A stretch of DNA of 64,000 nt, taken from NCBI RefSeq assembly GCF_900089775.1, contig NZ_FLOB01000015.1, positions 27,950 to 91,949 of the forward strand, written 5' to 3'. Numbering within the stretch: position 1 is the stretch's first letter; each line of letters starts with the position of its first letter. The DNA is from Marinomonas spartinae (GTDB lineage Bacteria > Pseudomonadota > Gammaproteobacteria > Pseudomonadales > Marinomonadaceae). This document shows, piece after piece, positions 19,015-29,617 of this stretch. The notes beneath the pieces are model-generated. The model was given only the letters and a program-made list of their open reading frames with translations. It had not been told where the DNA came from and did no database searches. Both the position numbers and the translations under genes were made by a program.

Positions 19015-19899
19015 TTAGCCAATCACCAAACGCTCCAGTTTGGCTTTGGTGTCCTCATCGTCCGGCACATACACCATTAGGCGTTCACCATTTTTCGGGG
19101 CAGACCACCAGTTAACCTGATGAAAAGCCATCTTACCAAGATCTGGAATAAGAAACTTCTTCACATGATTTTCAACATCAAGGATTTCATATTGCTCCCA
19201 GTAACGGTTGAACTCAGCTGAAGCGGCTTGCATCATGCTCAATCTAGCTTGCCAACTAGGATCATCCATATAGTTTGCCATTGCCGCACGAAAGCTCCCC
19301 GCAATACGCGACAAAATTACCTCCTTATTGTCCATTCGTATAAGCCACTCATCATTAGTAAAGGCCAAATACATACAGTTACGATGTTCATCCGGTAACG
19401 ACGCTAAATCCACCCCCATTAACTCACGATAAGCTTGATTAAAGCCCAAAATATCAAAACGCGCATTTTGCACTATCGCTGGCATGGGATTCAGTTGGTC
19501 GAGAATCATTTGATTCACTGACGATAACTTCTGACATTGTCGCTGGTACTCAGCTGGTCGAGACAAGCCAGACAAGGTAAACACATGGGCGGTTTCTACC
19601 TCGCTACATTGTAACGCCTTAGCTATCGCACTTAAGGTTGCAACAGAAGCATTCACCTCTCGACCTTGTTCCAACCAGGTGTACCAAGTGGTACTCACAT
19701 CTGCCAGCATGGCCACTTCTTCACGACGTAAGCCGGGCGTGCGTCGCCGACCACTGTGTAAAATACCCAGGCGTGATGGGTCTAAACTTTCTCGGCGCCG
19801 ACGTAAATACAACCCAAGCTCTTTGCGATTATCTTGAGCAATAAAGCCAACATTTTTTGTACGGTGTTGTTGATGGGAATCAAGCAAGGCGGTTGTCAT
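19015..19899 (-). CDS. XRE-family regulator with MmyB-like ligand-binding domain
   Basis: A 294-residue regulator. The helix-turn-helix lies at about residues 25-90 with GRRRTPGLRREEVAMLADVS and TWYTWLEQGREVNAS, the signature of MmyB-like proteins. The C-terminal part (QMILDQLNPMPAIVQNARFD and NRNWMYLAF-like NCMYLAFTNDEW) is the PAS-like MmyB domain. It is divergent from a 14-helix-type MFS exporter gene across about 140 bases, the usual repressor/efflux-pump arrangement. A palindrome CTAGTACTAG at 19951-19960 in that gap is a candidate operator. Confidence 0.85.
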   Translation of the reverse strand: MTTALLDSHQQHRTKNVGFIAQDNRKELGLYLRRRRESLDPSRLGILHSGRRRTPGLRREEVAMLADVSTTWYTWLEQGREVNASVATLSAIAKALQCSEVETAHVFTLSGLSRPAEYQRQCQKLSSVNQMILDQLNPMPAIVQNARFDILGFNQAYRELMGVDLASLPDEHRNCMYLAFTNDEWLIRMDNKEVILSRIAGSFRAAMANYMDDPSWQARLSMMQAASAEFNRYWEQYEILDVENHVKKFLIPDLGKMAFHQVNWWSAPKNGERLMVYVPDDEDTKAKLERLVIG

Positions 19900-19950
19900 A
19901 CTCCCTCTTTCATAGCATAGGTCTGCTGAATAGAAGCCAAACAGGTAGTT

Positions 19951-19960
19951 CTAGTACTAG
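19951..19960. promoter_or_regulatory. Candidate operator between divergent regulator and efflux gene
   Basis: The perfect palindrome CTAGTACTAG sits about 50 bases from the regulator start and 80 bases from the MFS start. Position and symmetry suggest an operator; nothing more can be said from one site. Confidence 0.3.
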
Positions 19961-20040
19961 GATAACCAAACACTGGTACCTGTTTAACGGTTTTTACATA
20001 CTGTCGACCATTCAATGATAAATCAAGAGAAACAGAGAAA

Positions 20041-21447
20041 ATGACGACAACAGCAAAGACACTAAGCCGAGCTGGTTTGATCATTCTGATGGCAGGCCAG
20101 CTACTGCCGTTAATTGATTTTTCCATCGTCAACGTAGCGCTCGCTTCCATCGCTGAGTCCCTCCATGCCAGCCATATTCAACTCGAGTTAATGGTGGCCG
20201 CCTATGGTGTGAGTTTCGCAGTATGCTTGGCAATGGGGGGACGACTAGGCGATAACTTTGGCCGCCGTCATTTGTTTATTCTCGGCGTCTGGGTCTTTGG
20301 TATTGCCTCTCTCGCTTGTGGGATTGCCTCTTCCATCAATGGACTCTTGTTCGCTCGTGCTATTCAAGGTGTCGGTGCAGCCATGATTGTGCCGCAAATT
20401 CTCGCCACCTTACATGTCACACTAACGGGCAGACGTCACTCTTTTGCAATTGGCCTCTATGGCGCCATTGGTGGTTTGGCGTTTGTCTTAGGACAGGTTC
20501 TCGGTGGCTTTTTAGTCTCTGGCGATGTGGCAGGACTGGGCTGGCGCAGTGTCTTTTTGATCAATATTCCCGTTTGTCTCGGCATTCTTGTTTTTGCTCG
20601 TGTTTGGGTACCTGAAAGTCGTTCAGAGCACCCTGCCAATGTGGACTGGCCTGGTACTTTTATTCTTGCAGCAGCACTGCTTTGTCTGCTGATTCCTGTC
20701 TCGCTTGGACCGGAATACCACTGGTCATGGCCATTTATTGTTATGCTCTTAGGTGTTATCCCTCTTTTGTATGCATTTTGGAATATTGAAAAGCGCCAAG
20801 AAAATCGTCAGCGCTTCCCACTAATGCCGCCTCGTTTGTTACGTCTTCATTCCATTCAATTTGGCTTTATTCTGGCGATCTTTATGTTCGCCAGTTGGAG
20901 TGGCTTCATGTTCTCGGTCGCCCTAACCTTTCAATCTGGCTTAGGGAAGTCTCCTCTGGAATCTGGGAATGCGTTTATCATGCTGGGTATGGCGTATTTT
21001 GTAGGCTCTCTTTTCACGGCAAAAATATCCAACCGCATTGGCAAGCTCAATACGCTGTTTGTAGGTTGTGCATTACAAATGCCTGGGCTGCTTGGCTTAG
21101 CGTGGACCTTTTACCATTTTTGGCCAAATATCGGCATTACGACCTTACTACCAACCACCTTATTTATCGGGTTAGGACAGTCTTTTATCGTTGGCAGCTT
21201 TTTCCGTATTGGCTTGTCCGAAGTGGCTTCAAAAGATGCTGGAGCAGGCAGCGCCATGCTGACCACAATACAACAAGCCGCTTTTGGTCTAGGGTCCGCC
21301 CTACTTGGCTCCATCGCCTATCAAACCTTTGATATCACCCAAAGCCATAAAATCGCCATATCCACCACCTTATGCGCCGAAGTGTGTTTGATGGGCACCT
21401 TAGTCATCTTTGGGCTTATCTATCGTCGAAAATTGCATCATATCTAG
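20041..21447 (+). CDS. MFS multidrug exporter, DHA2 (EmrB/QacA) type
   Basis: A 468-residue transporter with about 14 hydrophobic segments. The first helix carries MAGQLLPLIDFSIVNVALAS, containing the DxxIVNVALP-like motif of DHA2 drug:H+ antiporters, followed by GGRLGDNFGRRHLFILG (loop 2-3 motif A). Motif C is present as GLAFVLGQVLGGFLV. It should export drugs or toxic metabolites through the inner membrane. Its divergent MmyB-like regulator probably controls it. The upstream ribosome site is weak (AGAGAAA). A strong bidirectional terminator follows. Confidence 0.88.
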   Translation: MTTTAKTLSRAGLIILMAGQLLPLIDFSIVNVALASIAESLHASHIQLELMVAAYGVSFAVCLAMGGRLGDNFGRRHLFILGVWVFGIASLACGIASSINGLLFARAIQGVGAAMIVPQILATLHVTLTGRRHSFAIGLYGAIGGLAFVLGQVLGGFLVSGDVAGLGWRSVFLINIPVCLGILVFARVWVPESRSEHPANVDWPGTFILAAALLCLLIPVSLGPEYHWSWPFIVMLLGVIPLLYAFWNIEKRQENRQRFPLMPPRLLRLHSIQFGFILAIFMFASWSGFMFSVALTFQSGLGKSPLESGNAFIMLGMAYFVGSLFTAKISNRIGKLNTLFVGCALQMPGLLGLAWTFYHFWPNIGITTLLPTTLFIGLGQSFIVGSFFRIGLSEVASKDAGAGSAMLTTIQQAAFGLGSALLGSIAYQTFDITQSHKIAISTTLCAEVCLMGTLVIFGLIYRRKLHHI

Positions 21448-21566
21448 GGGAATACGTCCTACAAACTCACATTGATCACCAGATAAGTGAGGGTAATGAT
21501 GTTGATTCGATTGCGATTATTTCGTCACTTATGGATAGATAAAAAATAGTAAAGTGGCCCCAAAAG

Positions 21567-21597
21567 AAAACGGGTAGACTGAGCCTACCCGTTTTTT
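21567..21597. terminator. Bidirectional rho-independent terminator
   Basis: An 11-base perfect stem, AAAACGGGTAG with CTACCCGTTTT, flanked by A- and T-runs. It lies between the convergent MFS and chemoreceptor genes and can serve both. Confidence 0.85.
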
Positions 21598-21627
21598 ATC
21601 AACAGATCATGACACTTTCTGAGACAA

Positions 21628-23751
21628 TTAACTCTTCAGTTTATTCAATTGGCTATCCAACTCATCCAACTGGTGAGTCACTTGCTCACTACTGTCATTC
21701 GTCTGGTGCGCAAAGTGTGCTAACACTTCGGCCGCGTCTTCTATTTTTTTCAACATACCAGTGATATCAATACTGACTTGGCTTTGCTCTTCTGCCGCCG
21801 CCGCCACTTGTTGAATGTGGTCATTTATCAGTTCTATTTCGTTAACCACTGCGGCGAGACTATCGTTCACCTCTTGAGTAGACTTAACGGATAACGCAAC
21901 TTTTTCACCACTGTTGGCAATGCTACTGACCGCAATTTTCACTTCTTGTTGCAAGTTACTGATTAAACTGTCAATTTCTTCGGTAGAGTTTTGTGTTTTA
22001 GAAGCAAGGCTGCGTACTTCGTCCGCCACCACTGCAAAACCTCGCCCTTGCTCACCCGCTCGAGCCGCCTCAATCGCGGCATTCAAAGCTAACAAATTCG
22101 TTTGCTCAGCCACGCTACGAATGACTTCTAGAATTTGATTAATATCATTCGAACGCGCAGAGACTTTATCTATAGAGTCCTTTGCACTTTCCATACTGCT
22201 GCTAAGCTCTTGAACCGTATTCGTTGAACTCACGATACTATGCTGAGAGTTACTAACTGTATGATTCATTTCTTTCATTTTCTCTGCTAATTCAGCAGTA
22301 ATTCCGGCAACTTCATGGGCCGTGTTAGACATTTCTTGAGTCGACAGAACCACATTCGCAATTTCTGTTTTTTGCTGTGCAGTTTCTGCTAAAGAGCTCT
22401 GACTCGCGCTCACATTCTCACCCGAAGATGCCCTTACCGTTACTCCAATGGATTTTAATGAGTTCACCATCCCACGAAGTTTTTGTAGAAACACATTAAA
22501 GTTAGCGCTCAATTCGTTCAATTCGGCATGTGAATGTAAATCTAGAGTTTGTGTTAGATCCCCTTCATTACCAGACAACTGAGCCACTTGCTTATTCAGC
22601 AATTGCAATGGGCGGATAATGGAGCGAATAATCAACAACATTAGCAGTGTCGCAACGATAGCAATAATCACAGCCAATGATAACTGCTCAATGAGTGCTC
22701 TTTGTTTAACGCTTGCCATCAACGCTAATTTTTTATCTAGCTTCGCCATGGCAACTGACATAGGCAAGCTAATCAAAAAGTGCCACTGAGTATTCGCACT
22801 TTCAAGGTTTAAAGGCTGAGCAACAATCAATTGGCCATCTTGCTCCAATACGCCTCCCTTCTTAGACAGTGCTAACAACGCTTGACCGTTTTTGGTATCG
22901 ATTGTCTTAAACGGCTTACCTAAACTTTCCTTATATTTGCTAGAAGCAACAATCAGTCCTTTTTTACTAACGATAGTGACAGAGCCCTGCCCATCATAAA
23001 GCCCCTTAGATAATTCATTAGCAAACACTTGTATAACAGGCAAATCAAGATCCGCACCAACAATACCTTTAAACACACCACCGTTCATAATAGGCACCGT
23101 TAAGCTCGTCATGAGAACTTTAGAGCCATTAGGCAAATCGAACAAATAGGGTTCAACAAGACAAACGGATTTCGTATCACGCGGACATAAATACCACTCA
23201 GAAATGCGCTGCCCGTTAGGATCTTTCTCGGTATTGTATTTTATTTTTGCGCTATCAATTGGATAGTAAACGGCCTTTCCATCTTCACCTACAGCCACCG
23301 TGATACTAAAGGAACCATCATCTTTAGCGCCGACATTGGAGTCTTTGCCCACGTATTCGCTATCTTTATTATCGAATGCATTAGGCTCAAAAAAGCTATA
23401 TAGGACACTGGCATTGGGGGCGCTTTTCTTTGCGGCCGTTATAAGAGGCAAGACTTGCTCTCTAGACAAAGGCGCTGATAAGTTCAAATTATTAGACAAT
23501 TGCGCTGCCAAAACATTCACCACATCAAGGTTTTTCTCAATGTAAGCTTGGATTTTCTCGCCAGCAACACGAGTATTCAGCTTAAGTTTAGATATAGCCG
23601 AATCTTTGAGATCAACAACAGCATCCTGCTTTAATTGATCACTTAAGGAAGAAATTTTTGAGTAAGTTTGCCACGTGAATAACAAAGAAATAAATAAAAC
23701 AGAGCCGATACTAATGAGTAACAACTTATTCTTAAGGGAGACACTCGCCAT
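21628..23751 (-). CDS. Methyl-accepting chemotaxis protein with a dCache-type sensor
   Basis: A 707-residue chemoreceptor. It has a first membrane helix ([16 protein letters not shown]), a periplasmic double-Cache region of about 300 residues containing [18 protein letters not shown], a second helix near residue 355, then a HAMP segment ([17 protein letters not shown]). The cytoplasmic tip is canonical: [20 protein letters not shown] and [15 protein letters not shown]. There is no C-terminal CheR-binding pentapeptide. The ATG at 23751 with TAGG upstream is preferred over a TTG six codons earlier. The ligand is unknown, though dCache domains often bind amino acids or organic acids. Confidence 0.9.
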   Translation of the reverse strand: MASVSLKNKLLLISIGSVLFISLLFTWQTYSKISSLSDQLKQDAVVDLKDSAISKLKLNTRVAGEKIQAYIEKNLDVVNVLAAQLSNNLNLSAPLSREQVLPLITAAKKSAPNASVLYSFFEPNAFDNKDSEYVGKDSNVGAKDDGSFSITVAVGEDGKAVYYPIDSAKIKYNTEKDPNGQRISEWYLCPRDTKSVCLVEPYLFDLPNGSKVLMTSLTVPIMNGGVFKGIVGADLDLPVIQVFANELSKGLYDGQGSVTIVSKKGLIVASSKYKESLGKPFKTIDTKNGQALLALSKKGGVLEQDGQLIVAQPLNLESANTQWHFLISLPMSVAMAKLDKKLALMASVKQRALIEQLSLAVIIAIVATLLMLLIIRSIIRPLQLLNKQVAQLSGNEGDLTQTLDLHSHAELNELSANFNVFLQKLRGMVNSLKSIGVTVRASSGENVSASQSSLAETAQQKTEIANVVLSTQEMSNTAHEVAGITAELAEKMKEMNHTVSNSQHSIVSSTNTVQELSSSMESAKDSIDKVSARSNDINQILEVIRSVAEQTNLLALNAAIEAARAGEQGRGFAVVADEVRSLASKTQNSTEEIDSLISNLQQEVKIAVSSIANSGEKVALSVKSTQEVNDSLAAVVNEIELINDHIQQVAAAAEEQSQVSIDITGMLKKIEDAAEVLAHFAHQTNDSSEQVTHQLDELDSQLNKLKS

Positions 23752-23930
23752 AGCAAACCTACTTATCAATGATAATTTCTTTCTTAAAAACTATAATTAA
23801 GCACTAAAAGATATATTAATACAGTTTAGATTTGTATCTAAAAACTATTATTTAGCTTCTCTCCCCAACCGACTAACACTTTTAGAGCAATATTGCTCAT
23901 TTTACCAATATCATCTGACTTAAGAAGAGA

Positions 23931-24098
23931 TTAATAATAGTGAATATCATTACTATAAAAAGCCTCCAATACCAAAGTTGGCTCTCTATTCTTGATAATG
24001 CCTTTCTTACCTTTAATCACCAATTTGGCACGAATGGAATACACTGGGACAAACAACAAGCATCCACTTTCTACTAGCGGTTTTAGGTGATCCTTCAT
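23931..24098 (-). CDS. Possible small protein overlapping the azoR-like stop codon
   Basis: A 55-codon open frame whose ATG overlaps the TGA of the azoreductase-like gene (ATGA), the usual layout for translational coupling. It contains VPVYSIRAKLVIKGKKGIIK, a basic and hydrophobic stretch. There is no clear ribosome binding site of its own, and I do not recognise a family. It could be a real small gene or a chance frame. The rest of the 340-base gap (23752-24094) is AT-rich and otherwise shows only promoter-like sequence for the chemoreceptor. Confidence 0.3.
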   Translation of the reverse strand: MKDHLKPLVESGCLLFVPVYSIRAKLVIKGKKGIIKNREPTLVLEAFYSNDIHYY

Positions 24099-24757
24099 TC
24101 GCTTAACTGATCGACTAATGCAGCAATATCCTGTTGCGCGTTTTCCACCGAAGCCTGATGGCGCTCATCGGAAAACTCTTGATATTCCGAACCAATCTCA
24201 TAGAACTGATCCACTCCCAGATATTGCGCCAACGCTTTAATATGCGGCGTTAAATGGTTCATATGCTCACGTACTCCACCAGCACCAAAACCAAACTCCC
24301 CAGATGACGTCAATAAGACTAAGGTTTTGCCCGATAAGGTCGGTTCAATGGGAAAATCCCCACGAGCGAGATCAAAAGTAAAGGTTTTATTCACTCTCAG
24401 CATCTGATCAAACCACGCCTTCAATACTGCTGGCATCCCATAGTTATACATGGGTGAGGTGATCACAATCACATCGGCTTGGGTCAGTTCAGAAAAGTAT
24501 TCCTCGGACTCGGCCAATGTTTGTTGTTGAGACGGGCTTCTTTGCCCTTTAGGGGTAAAAGCGGCCGCAATCCAATCCTGATCAATAAAGCTGGGAGAGT
24601 TGAGACCGAGGTCTCGATATATCACTTTGTCATGATGATTTTTATTCAGCCATAGCTCAATAAAATAACGTCCAAATGACTTCGAAATCGAATTATAGCT
24701 TTGCGTTGAGCTGTCAGTACGACGAACACTGGAGTCGATATGTAGAATAGTTTTCAT
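24095..24757 (-). CDS. azoR: FMN-dependent NADH-azoreductase / flavodoxin-like quinone reductase
   Basis: A 220-residue flavodoxin-fold protein. It has an N-terminal phosphate-binding stretch (ILHIDSSVRRTDSSTQS), the conserved SPMYNYGMPAVLKAWFDQ motif of AzoR, and LTSSGEFGFGAGG. AzoR enzymes reduce quinones and azo dyes with NADH via FMN and protect against thiol or electrophile stress. AGAGGC seven bases before the ATG supports the start. It is divergent from a LysR gene that probably regulates it. The family call is firm; the symbol is by similarity. Confidence 0.85.
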   Translation of the reverse strand: MKTILHIDSSVRRTDSSTQSYNSISKSFGRYFIELWLNKNHHDKVIYRDLGLNSPSFIDQDWIAAAFTPKGQRSPSQQQTLAESEEYFSELTQADVIVITSPMYNYGMPAVLKAWFDQMLRVNKTFTFDLARGDFPIEPTLSGKTLVLLTSSGEFGFGAGGVREHMNHLTPHIKALAQYLGVDQFYEIGSEYQEFSDERHQASVENAQQDIAALVDQLSE

Positions 24758-24872
24758 ATTTTATGCCTCTTTCATTGATAGTGAGTAGGCATAGTGTGTT
24801 CGGCAATCGTTTTAGTGACAAATGGTGTTATTTTTCCTATAAAGTAATTATTCTCATCCATAGAGTACCTTT

Positions 24873-25760
24873 ATGTTTCATCAACTCCCTTCTCTAAATG
24901 CCATCAAAGCCTTTGAATCCGCTGCTCGGTTAAGCAGTTTTAAAGACGCTGCCAATGAATTGAATGTGACGCCGACGGCGATTTCTCATCAAATCAGAAC
25001 ACTTGAAGACAGCTTAAAAGTAAGATTATTTGAACGAAAAACGCGAGCGGTGACGTTAACGAAAGAAGGCGAATTACTGGCAGCGTCTGCCAATCAATCT
25101 CTGCAGGATTTACTCTCAACAGTAAATCAATTAAAAGGATCCCCTCAAACATTCACCATCAGCACCACCAACTCGTTTGCGGCCATGTGGCTGGTTCCCA
25201 AGCTTGCGCATTTTCAGCAGCGATATCCAGACATCGATATTCAAATAAGAGCAGAAGAATCTATTATAGATATGGAACATGATAGACGAGTCGATATGGC
25301 GATTCGTTACGGAGAGCCGCCTAAACAACTTGAAACTAAGACACTTATTCACCAACCTTTAATTCAAGAATCAATTGGCTTCTTTGCAACACCTGACTAT
25401 TGGAAAAAACACAATGAAAACCTATCTGAAGCCGTATTTTTCTGTACTCAATGGAAAAACCCAAACCTACCAAATTTAGGAATAGAAGAAACGATAAAAA
25501 GCATCGTTGCCAACACTCAACCACATATTCGTTATTTTAACGATGAAAACCTCACCGCCCAGGCCGCACTTTCTGGACAAGGCATCGCCATCATCAGCCA
25601 GCTTGCCGTCGCAAACTCGATTAAAAATGGCTGGTTAATGCAAGGTACGGACAAAATGGCAAGATCTATTACTGGTTTACATTACTACCTTGTTATGCCC
25701 AAGCGATTGAAAACCAACCAAGCTGCAATTCATTTTAAAGAATGGTTGTTATTGCAATGA
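24873..25760 (+). CDS. LysR-family regulator (GcvA-like), divergent from azoR
   Basis: A 295-residue LysR protein of the GcvA-like subgroup: LPSLNAIKAFESAARLSSFK, ELNVTPTAISHQIRTLED and VRLFERKTRAVTLTKEGE in the DNA-binding domain, then an effector domain with ISTTNSFAAMWLVPKLAHF. About 115 bases separate it from the azoreductase-like gene on the other strand, and such pairs are usually regulator and target. The ribosome site is weak. No terminator is obvious downstream. Confidence 0.87.
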   Translation: MFHQLPSLNAIKAFESAARLSSFKDAANELNVTPTAISHQIRTLEDSLKVRLFERKTRAVTLTKEGELLAASANQSLQDLLSTVNQLKGSPQTFTISTTNSFAAMWLVPKLAHFQQRYPDIDIQIRAEESIIDMEHDRRVDMAIRYGEPPKQLETKTLIHQPLIQESIGFFATPDYWKKHNENLSEAVFFCTQWKNPNLPNLGIEETIKSIVANTQPHIRYFNDENLTAQAALSGQGIAIISQLAVANSIKNGWLMQGTDKMARSITGLHYYLVMPKRLKTNQAAIHFKEWLLLQ

Positions 25761-25962
25761 TTAAAAATAAAGCATACCTGTCCATCCATATCTCCTTCGT
25801 TACATCGTCTTATCGTAAATAACTCGGCTAATCACGGTTGTTTCTCCCTATCCTCAGCCTTCGACGCAACGATAAAACAAGCACGGCCTACCAGAACACC
25901 CCGTCCTAACCTCCTAACCTTGGAAGACAAAAGGGGAAGGAATAATCTGATAAAACGACATA

Positions 25963-26394
25963 TCAGGTGAGCGCTTTCAACCGACTAGAAATAGGATGGT
26001 CGTCTTTGAGTTGTAGCAAGTCCCATAGGTTGCCATATAAGTCTTCAAATACCGCCACTGTGCCGTATTCCTGCTCGGCAGGCGGTCGGATAAAGTGAAT
26101 CCCTTCGGCGAGCATACGTTCGTAGTCTCGCCAAAAATCATCGGTGTTTAAAAACAAGAAGACACGACCACCCGCTTGGTGGCCGATAAAGTCCATTTGT
26201 TCTGGTTTAGAGGCTTTTGCCAATAACAAAGTCACACCCTTTGAACCTGGCGGCGACACGACCACCCAGCGTTTATCTTGCTCTGGCTGGTAGGTGTCTT
26301 CCAACAGCTCAAACTTTAGCTTATTAACATAAAAATCAATGGCTTCATCATAGTCTCGAACCACTAGGGCAATATGTACTACGTCTTGTTTCAT
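25963..26394 (-). CDS. VOC-family (glyoxalase/bleomycin resistance-like) protein
   Basis: A 143-residue single VOC unit: VVHIALVVRDYDEAIDFYVNK at the start, GRVFLFLNTDDFWRDYERM in the second half and VAVFEDLYGNLWDLLQL at the end. These give the paired beta-alpha-beta modules with candidate metal ligands His and Glu/Asp. A longer upstream frame overlaps the end of glgP; the ATG at 26394 with AAGAAC before it is preferred. It follows the glycogen phosphorylase gene by about 50 bases and may be co-transcribed. The function is unknown. Confidence 0.78.
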   Translation of the reverse strand: MKQDVVHIALVVRDYDEAIDFYVNKLKFELLEDTYQPEQDKRWVVVSPPGSKGVTLLLAKASKPEQMDFIGHQAGGRVFLFLNTDDFWRDYERMLAEGIHFIRPPAEQEYGTVAVFEDLYGNLWDLLQLKDDHPISSRLKALT

Positions 26395-26443
26395 GTGTTC
26401 TTTTTTCTCTTTTTCTAATGGTTCTAAGAGCAGCCAATACGCT

Positions 26444-28924
26444 TTAAACCGAATAAGGTGGTAATGTCCAAATCTCATCAGCGTATTCTTGGATGGTACG
26501 ATCCGATGAGAATTTACCCACCCGAGCGGTATTCATCACCGCCATTTTTGCCCAACGCATTTTGTCTTGATAGGCTTCTGAGACGCGTTGTTGGCAATCA
26601 ACATAAGCTCGATAATCTGCCATGACTTTATAAGGATCCCCACCTTGAAGGAGGCTATTTCGAATATCATCAAAGGCATGGGGGTCGTTTGGCGAGAAAT
26701 GACCCGAACAGAGCCAATCTAAGGCACCTTTCAGTTCTTCATCTTGCTGGTAATATTGATAAGGCTGGTAACCATGGCGATCCAGTTCTTGGACTTGGTC
26801 GACATTGAGCCCGAAGATAAAAATGTTCTCTGGCCCCACTTCTTCCAATATTTCCACATTCGCCCCATCCAAGGTGCCAATCGTCACCGCGCCATTCAAT
26901 GCCAATTTCATGTTCCCTGTTCCAGAGGCTTCTTTCCCAGCAGTGGAGATTTGCTCGGACAAATCGGCCGCTGGAATAATATGTGATGCCAAGGAAACTC
27001 GATAATTGGGCAGAAAGGCCACTTTCAATTTCCCATTAATACGTGTGTCATTATTGATCACATCCGCAACGGAGTTGATGGCATGGATAATGGTTTTGGC
27101 TAATGCGTAGCCCGGAGCCGCTTTGGCGCCAAAAATAAAGACCCTCGGGACCATATCTAACTCGGGTGAATTTAATAATCGATGGTAGAGCGTCAGAATA
27201 TTTAATAGCGTTAAATGCTGACGTTTATATTCGTGCAAGCGTTTGATTTGCACATCAAACAAAGCATGGGGATCCACGTCGATATGACATTCTCTTTTAA
27301 TAATCTGGGCAAGATGGACTTTATTTTGATGTTTGACGTCCATAAAAGCGGTCAAAAAGTCCTCGTCATCCTGTAAGGTTTCTAACTGACGCAGCCTATC
27401 TAAGTTCTTTGGCCAGTCGTTTTCGATACCATATTGGTCAAAGAGTTGCACCAGCCCTTCATTACAATTCAATAACCAGCGGCGTGGAGTGATGCCATTG
27501 GTTTTGTTGGTGAATTTATGAGGGTAAAGCTGATCAAAATAAGGGAACAACTCACTCTTGAGTAATTGTGAGTGCAGTTCTGCCACACCATTGACCTTAT
27601 GGCTTGCAATCACCGCCAAATGGGCCATGCGGATCATTTTATGATTCCCTTCTTCGATGATGGACATCGCCCGTTTGATATCATCCCTACCAGGCCAGTG
27701 CTGCTCAACGTCACCTAGAAAGCGATAGTTGATTTCATAGATTAACTGCAAATGTCGTGGTAGAACCCTTTCGAATAATTCCACCCCCCATTTTTCTAAC
27801 GCTTCGGGCAGTAAAGTATGATTGGTATAAGCGAAAGTACGAGTGACAATATCCCAGGTGGTCTCCCAGCTTAAATGTTTGTCATCCAGTAACGTCCTGG
27901 TCAATTCGACAACGGCAATGGCGGGATGCGTATCATTCAATTGGATGGCGGCTTTTTCTGGTAACCTTGACCAATCCGAATTCATCACCTCAAACCGTCG
28001 TAAAATATCCGCTAAAGAGCATGCCACAAAAAAGTACTGTTGTATTAAACGCAGCTCTTTACCATTGGCATTTTGGTCATTCGGATACAATACCTTGGAA
28101 ATCGTTTCCCCAAGGACTTTAGAATGCACTGCTTCTACATAATCGCCCTTGTTGAATTCTTCCAAGTCAAAGTCTTCTGTGGAATGGGAAGACCACAATC
28201 GCAAAAAGTTAACGGTTTTCGTGTCATAGCCGGCGACGGGAATATCAAACGGTACGCCCATAACACTTCGTGTATCCACCCAATTCGGCCGACAGTTACC
28301 AGCGCTATCGTAAGAGACCTCCACGCGGCCATAAAACTGAATAGTTTGCGAATACTCCGGACGCATGACATCCCAAGGTGTACCATATTTGATCCAAGTA
28401 TCAGGATGCTCTACCTGTTTCCCTTGCAAGAACTCTTGTTTGAACAAACCAAATTCATAATAAATGCCATAGCCAATCGCAGGTAAGTCTAAGGTCGCTA
28501 ACGAATCCAGAAAACAGGCCGCTAAGCGCCCGAGCCCTCCGTTTCCTAGACCCATGTCCATTTCTTCATCACAAATTTGCTCCCAATCCAGGCCCAGTTC
28601 TTCGATGGCTTGTTTCGCTTCGTGATACACACCAACATTATGAGCATTATTGATCAGCATTCGCCCCATCAAATATTCCATTGATAGATAATACACCCGT
28701 CGCACATTCTCTCGCGTATGCGACACCTGCGTTTCTACCATGTCATCCGTAATACGATCACGGATTGCAAGGGACAAGGCCAGCCACCAGTCTCTTGGGG
28801 TAGCTTGCTGAGGCAAATGCACCAAGGTATAACGCAAATGATGCAAGATACTGTCTTTCATACTTTGATAAGAAGCCAAACCGTTATGAGAATCTTCATG
28901 GGAAGAATCCGTCACTGAAAACAT
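26444..28924 (-). CDS. glgP: Glycogen/alpha-glucan phosphorylase
   Basis: An 826-residue phosphorylase, a normal length for bacterial GlgP/MalP. The PLP-lysine region reads [20 protein letters not shown], and the family-typical [13 protein letters not shown] and [20 protein letters not shown] are present near the N-terminus. It removes glucose-1-phosphate from the ends of glycogen or maltodextrin in the cytosol. AGCAGG lies close to the ATG. No other glycogen gene is adjacent, so it stands apart from a glg operon. Confidence 0.94.
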   Translation of the reverse strand: MFSVTDSSHEDSHNGLASYQSMKDSILHHLRYTLVHLPQQATPRDWWLALSLAIRDRITDDMVETQVSHTRENVRRVYYLSMEYLMGRMLINNAHNVGVYHEAKQAIEELGLDWEQICDEEMDMGLGNGGLGRLAACFLDSLATLDLPAIGYGIYYEFGLFKQEFLQGKQVEHPDTWIKYGTPWDVMRPEYSQTIQFYGRVEVSYDSAGNCRPNWVDTRSVMGVPFDIPVAGYDTKTVNFLRLWSSHSTEDFDLEEFNKGDYVEAVHSKVLGETISKVLYPNDQNANGKELRLIQQYFFVACSLADILRRFEVMNSDWSRLPEKAAIQLNDTHPAIAVVELTRTLLDDKHLSWETTWDIVTRTFAYTNHTLLPEALEKWGVELFERVLPRHLQLIYEINYRFLGDVEQHWPGRDDIKRAMSIIEEGNHKMIRMAHLAVIASHKVNGVAELHSQLLKSELFPYFDQLYPHKFTNKTNGITPRRWLLNCNEGLVQLFDQYGIENDWPKNLDRLRQLETLQDDEDFLTAFMDVKHQNKVHLAQIIKRECHIDVDPHALFDVQIKRLHEYKRQHLTLLNILTLYHRLLNSPELDMVPRVFIFGAKAAPGYALAKTIIHAINSVADVINNDTRINGKLKVAFLPNYRVSLASHIIPAADLSEQISTAGKEASGTGNMKLALNGAVTIGTLDGANVEILEEVGPENIFIFGLNVDQVQELDRHGYQPYQYYQQDEELKGALDWLCSGHFSPNDPHAFDDIRNSLLQGGDPYKVMADYRAYVDCQQRVSEAYQDKMRWAKMAVMNTARVGKFSSDRTIQEYADEIWTLPPYSV

Positions 28925-29039
28925 AACCTGCTCACCTTATGATGGGTTAAATGAAAAAGATCGGACTGAAAACAATACGCACTATACAGGTCTTATATTA
29001 TGTTAATTCGCTCCTGTCACGTCTGATAACCAAATACCG

Positions 29040-29438
29040 TTATGAGTCTGTTGGTCTCTCTAAAGAGTGGTCAGTGGGTTGTGGTGTCACAGTCATCACC
29101 TTGAAGTGGGTCGATGATTCAAATCTATGCCATACATTCTTAGGAACAACGAATAATTCCTGCTCGTTAAGCAGATGCTTTTCTTCCTGACCTTCGATTA
29201 ATAACACCAGCGTAGTCGTTCCCTCTAAAGCCATGACAATTTCATCACCAACGGAATGCCGCTCCCACTCACTGTTACCAGAGTAATGCCCCACATAAAT
29301 GGCACCATCTCGGTATTGGGATAATTCAAGAAAGGCCTTACTCGCCCCACCAGAAAAGGCCATTTCTGGTGTGCGATTCGGCAGATATTCCAAGCCCGAA
29401 AAGGCCGTTTCAATAGATTTTTTCGCCAATTTACTCAT
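29040..29438 (-). CDS. Cupin-domain protein
   Basis: A 132-residue single-domain cupin. The two motifs can be seen as YSGNSEWERHSVGDEIVMALEG split over the first barrel half and LFVVPKNVWHRFESS in the second, with His and Glu ligands for a metal. It is a small soluble protein, probably sensing or binding a small molecule. It lies downstream of the ABC-F gene, separated by a hairpin, so it is likely its own unit. Confidence 0.75.
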   Translation of the reverse strand: MSKLAKKSIETAFSGLEYLPNRTPEMAFSGGASKAFLELSQYRDGAIYVGHYSGNSEWERHSVGDEIVMALEGTTTLVLLIEGQEEKHLLNEQELFVVPKNVWHRFESSTHFKVMTVTPQPTDHSLERPTDS

Positions 29439-29562
29439 TTAGCTCACCTTTTTTTGTTAGGACGGTTGAACAAATATGGCGCTCAATCGACACGTTTCAA
29501 AGGACGATACCACAAATGACTTGGTATTCCGTCACGATCATTTATCCTGTATTTAACACCGA

Positions 29563-29596
29563 AAGCAGGGCATTTCACGTTCGAAAAGCCCTGCTT
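29563..29596 (-). terminator. Hairpin after the ABC-F gene (probable terminator)
   Basis: A perfect nine-base stem, AAGCAGGGC with GCCCTGCTT, lies just downstream of the ABC-F stop. The T-run after it on the minus strand is short, so the call is tentative. Confidence 0.5.
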
Positions 29597-29617
29597 ACAT
29601 CAGGAATAAAAGCGACT

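Noticed and set aside
28073..28486. 137-codon plus-strand frame
   Set aside because: Antisense to glgP, no start signal or family resemblance.
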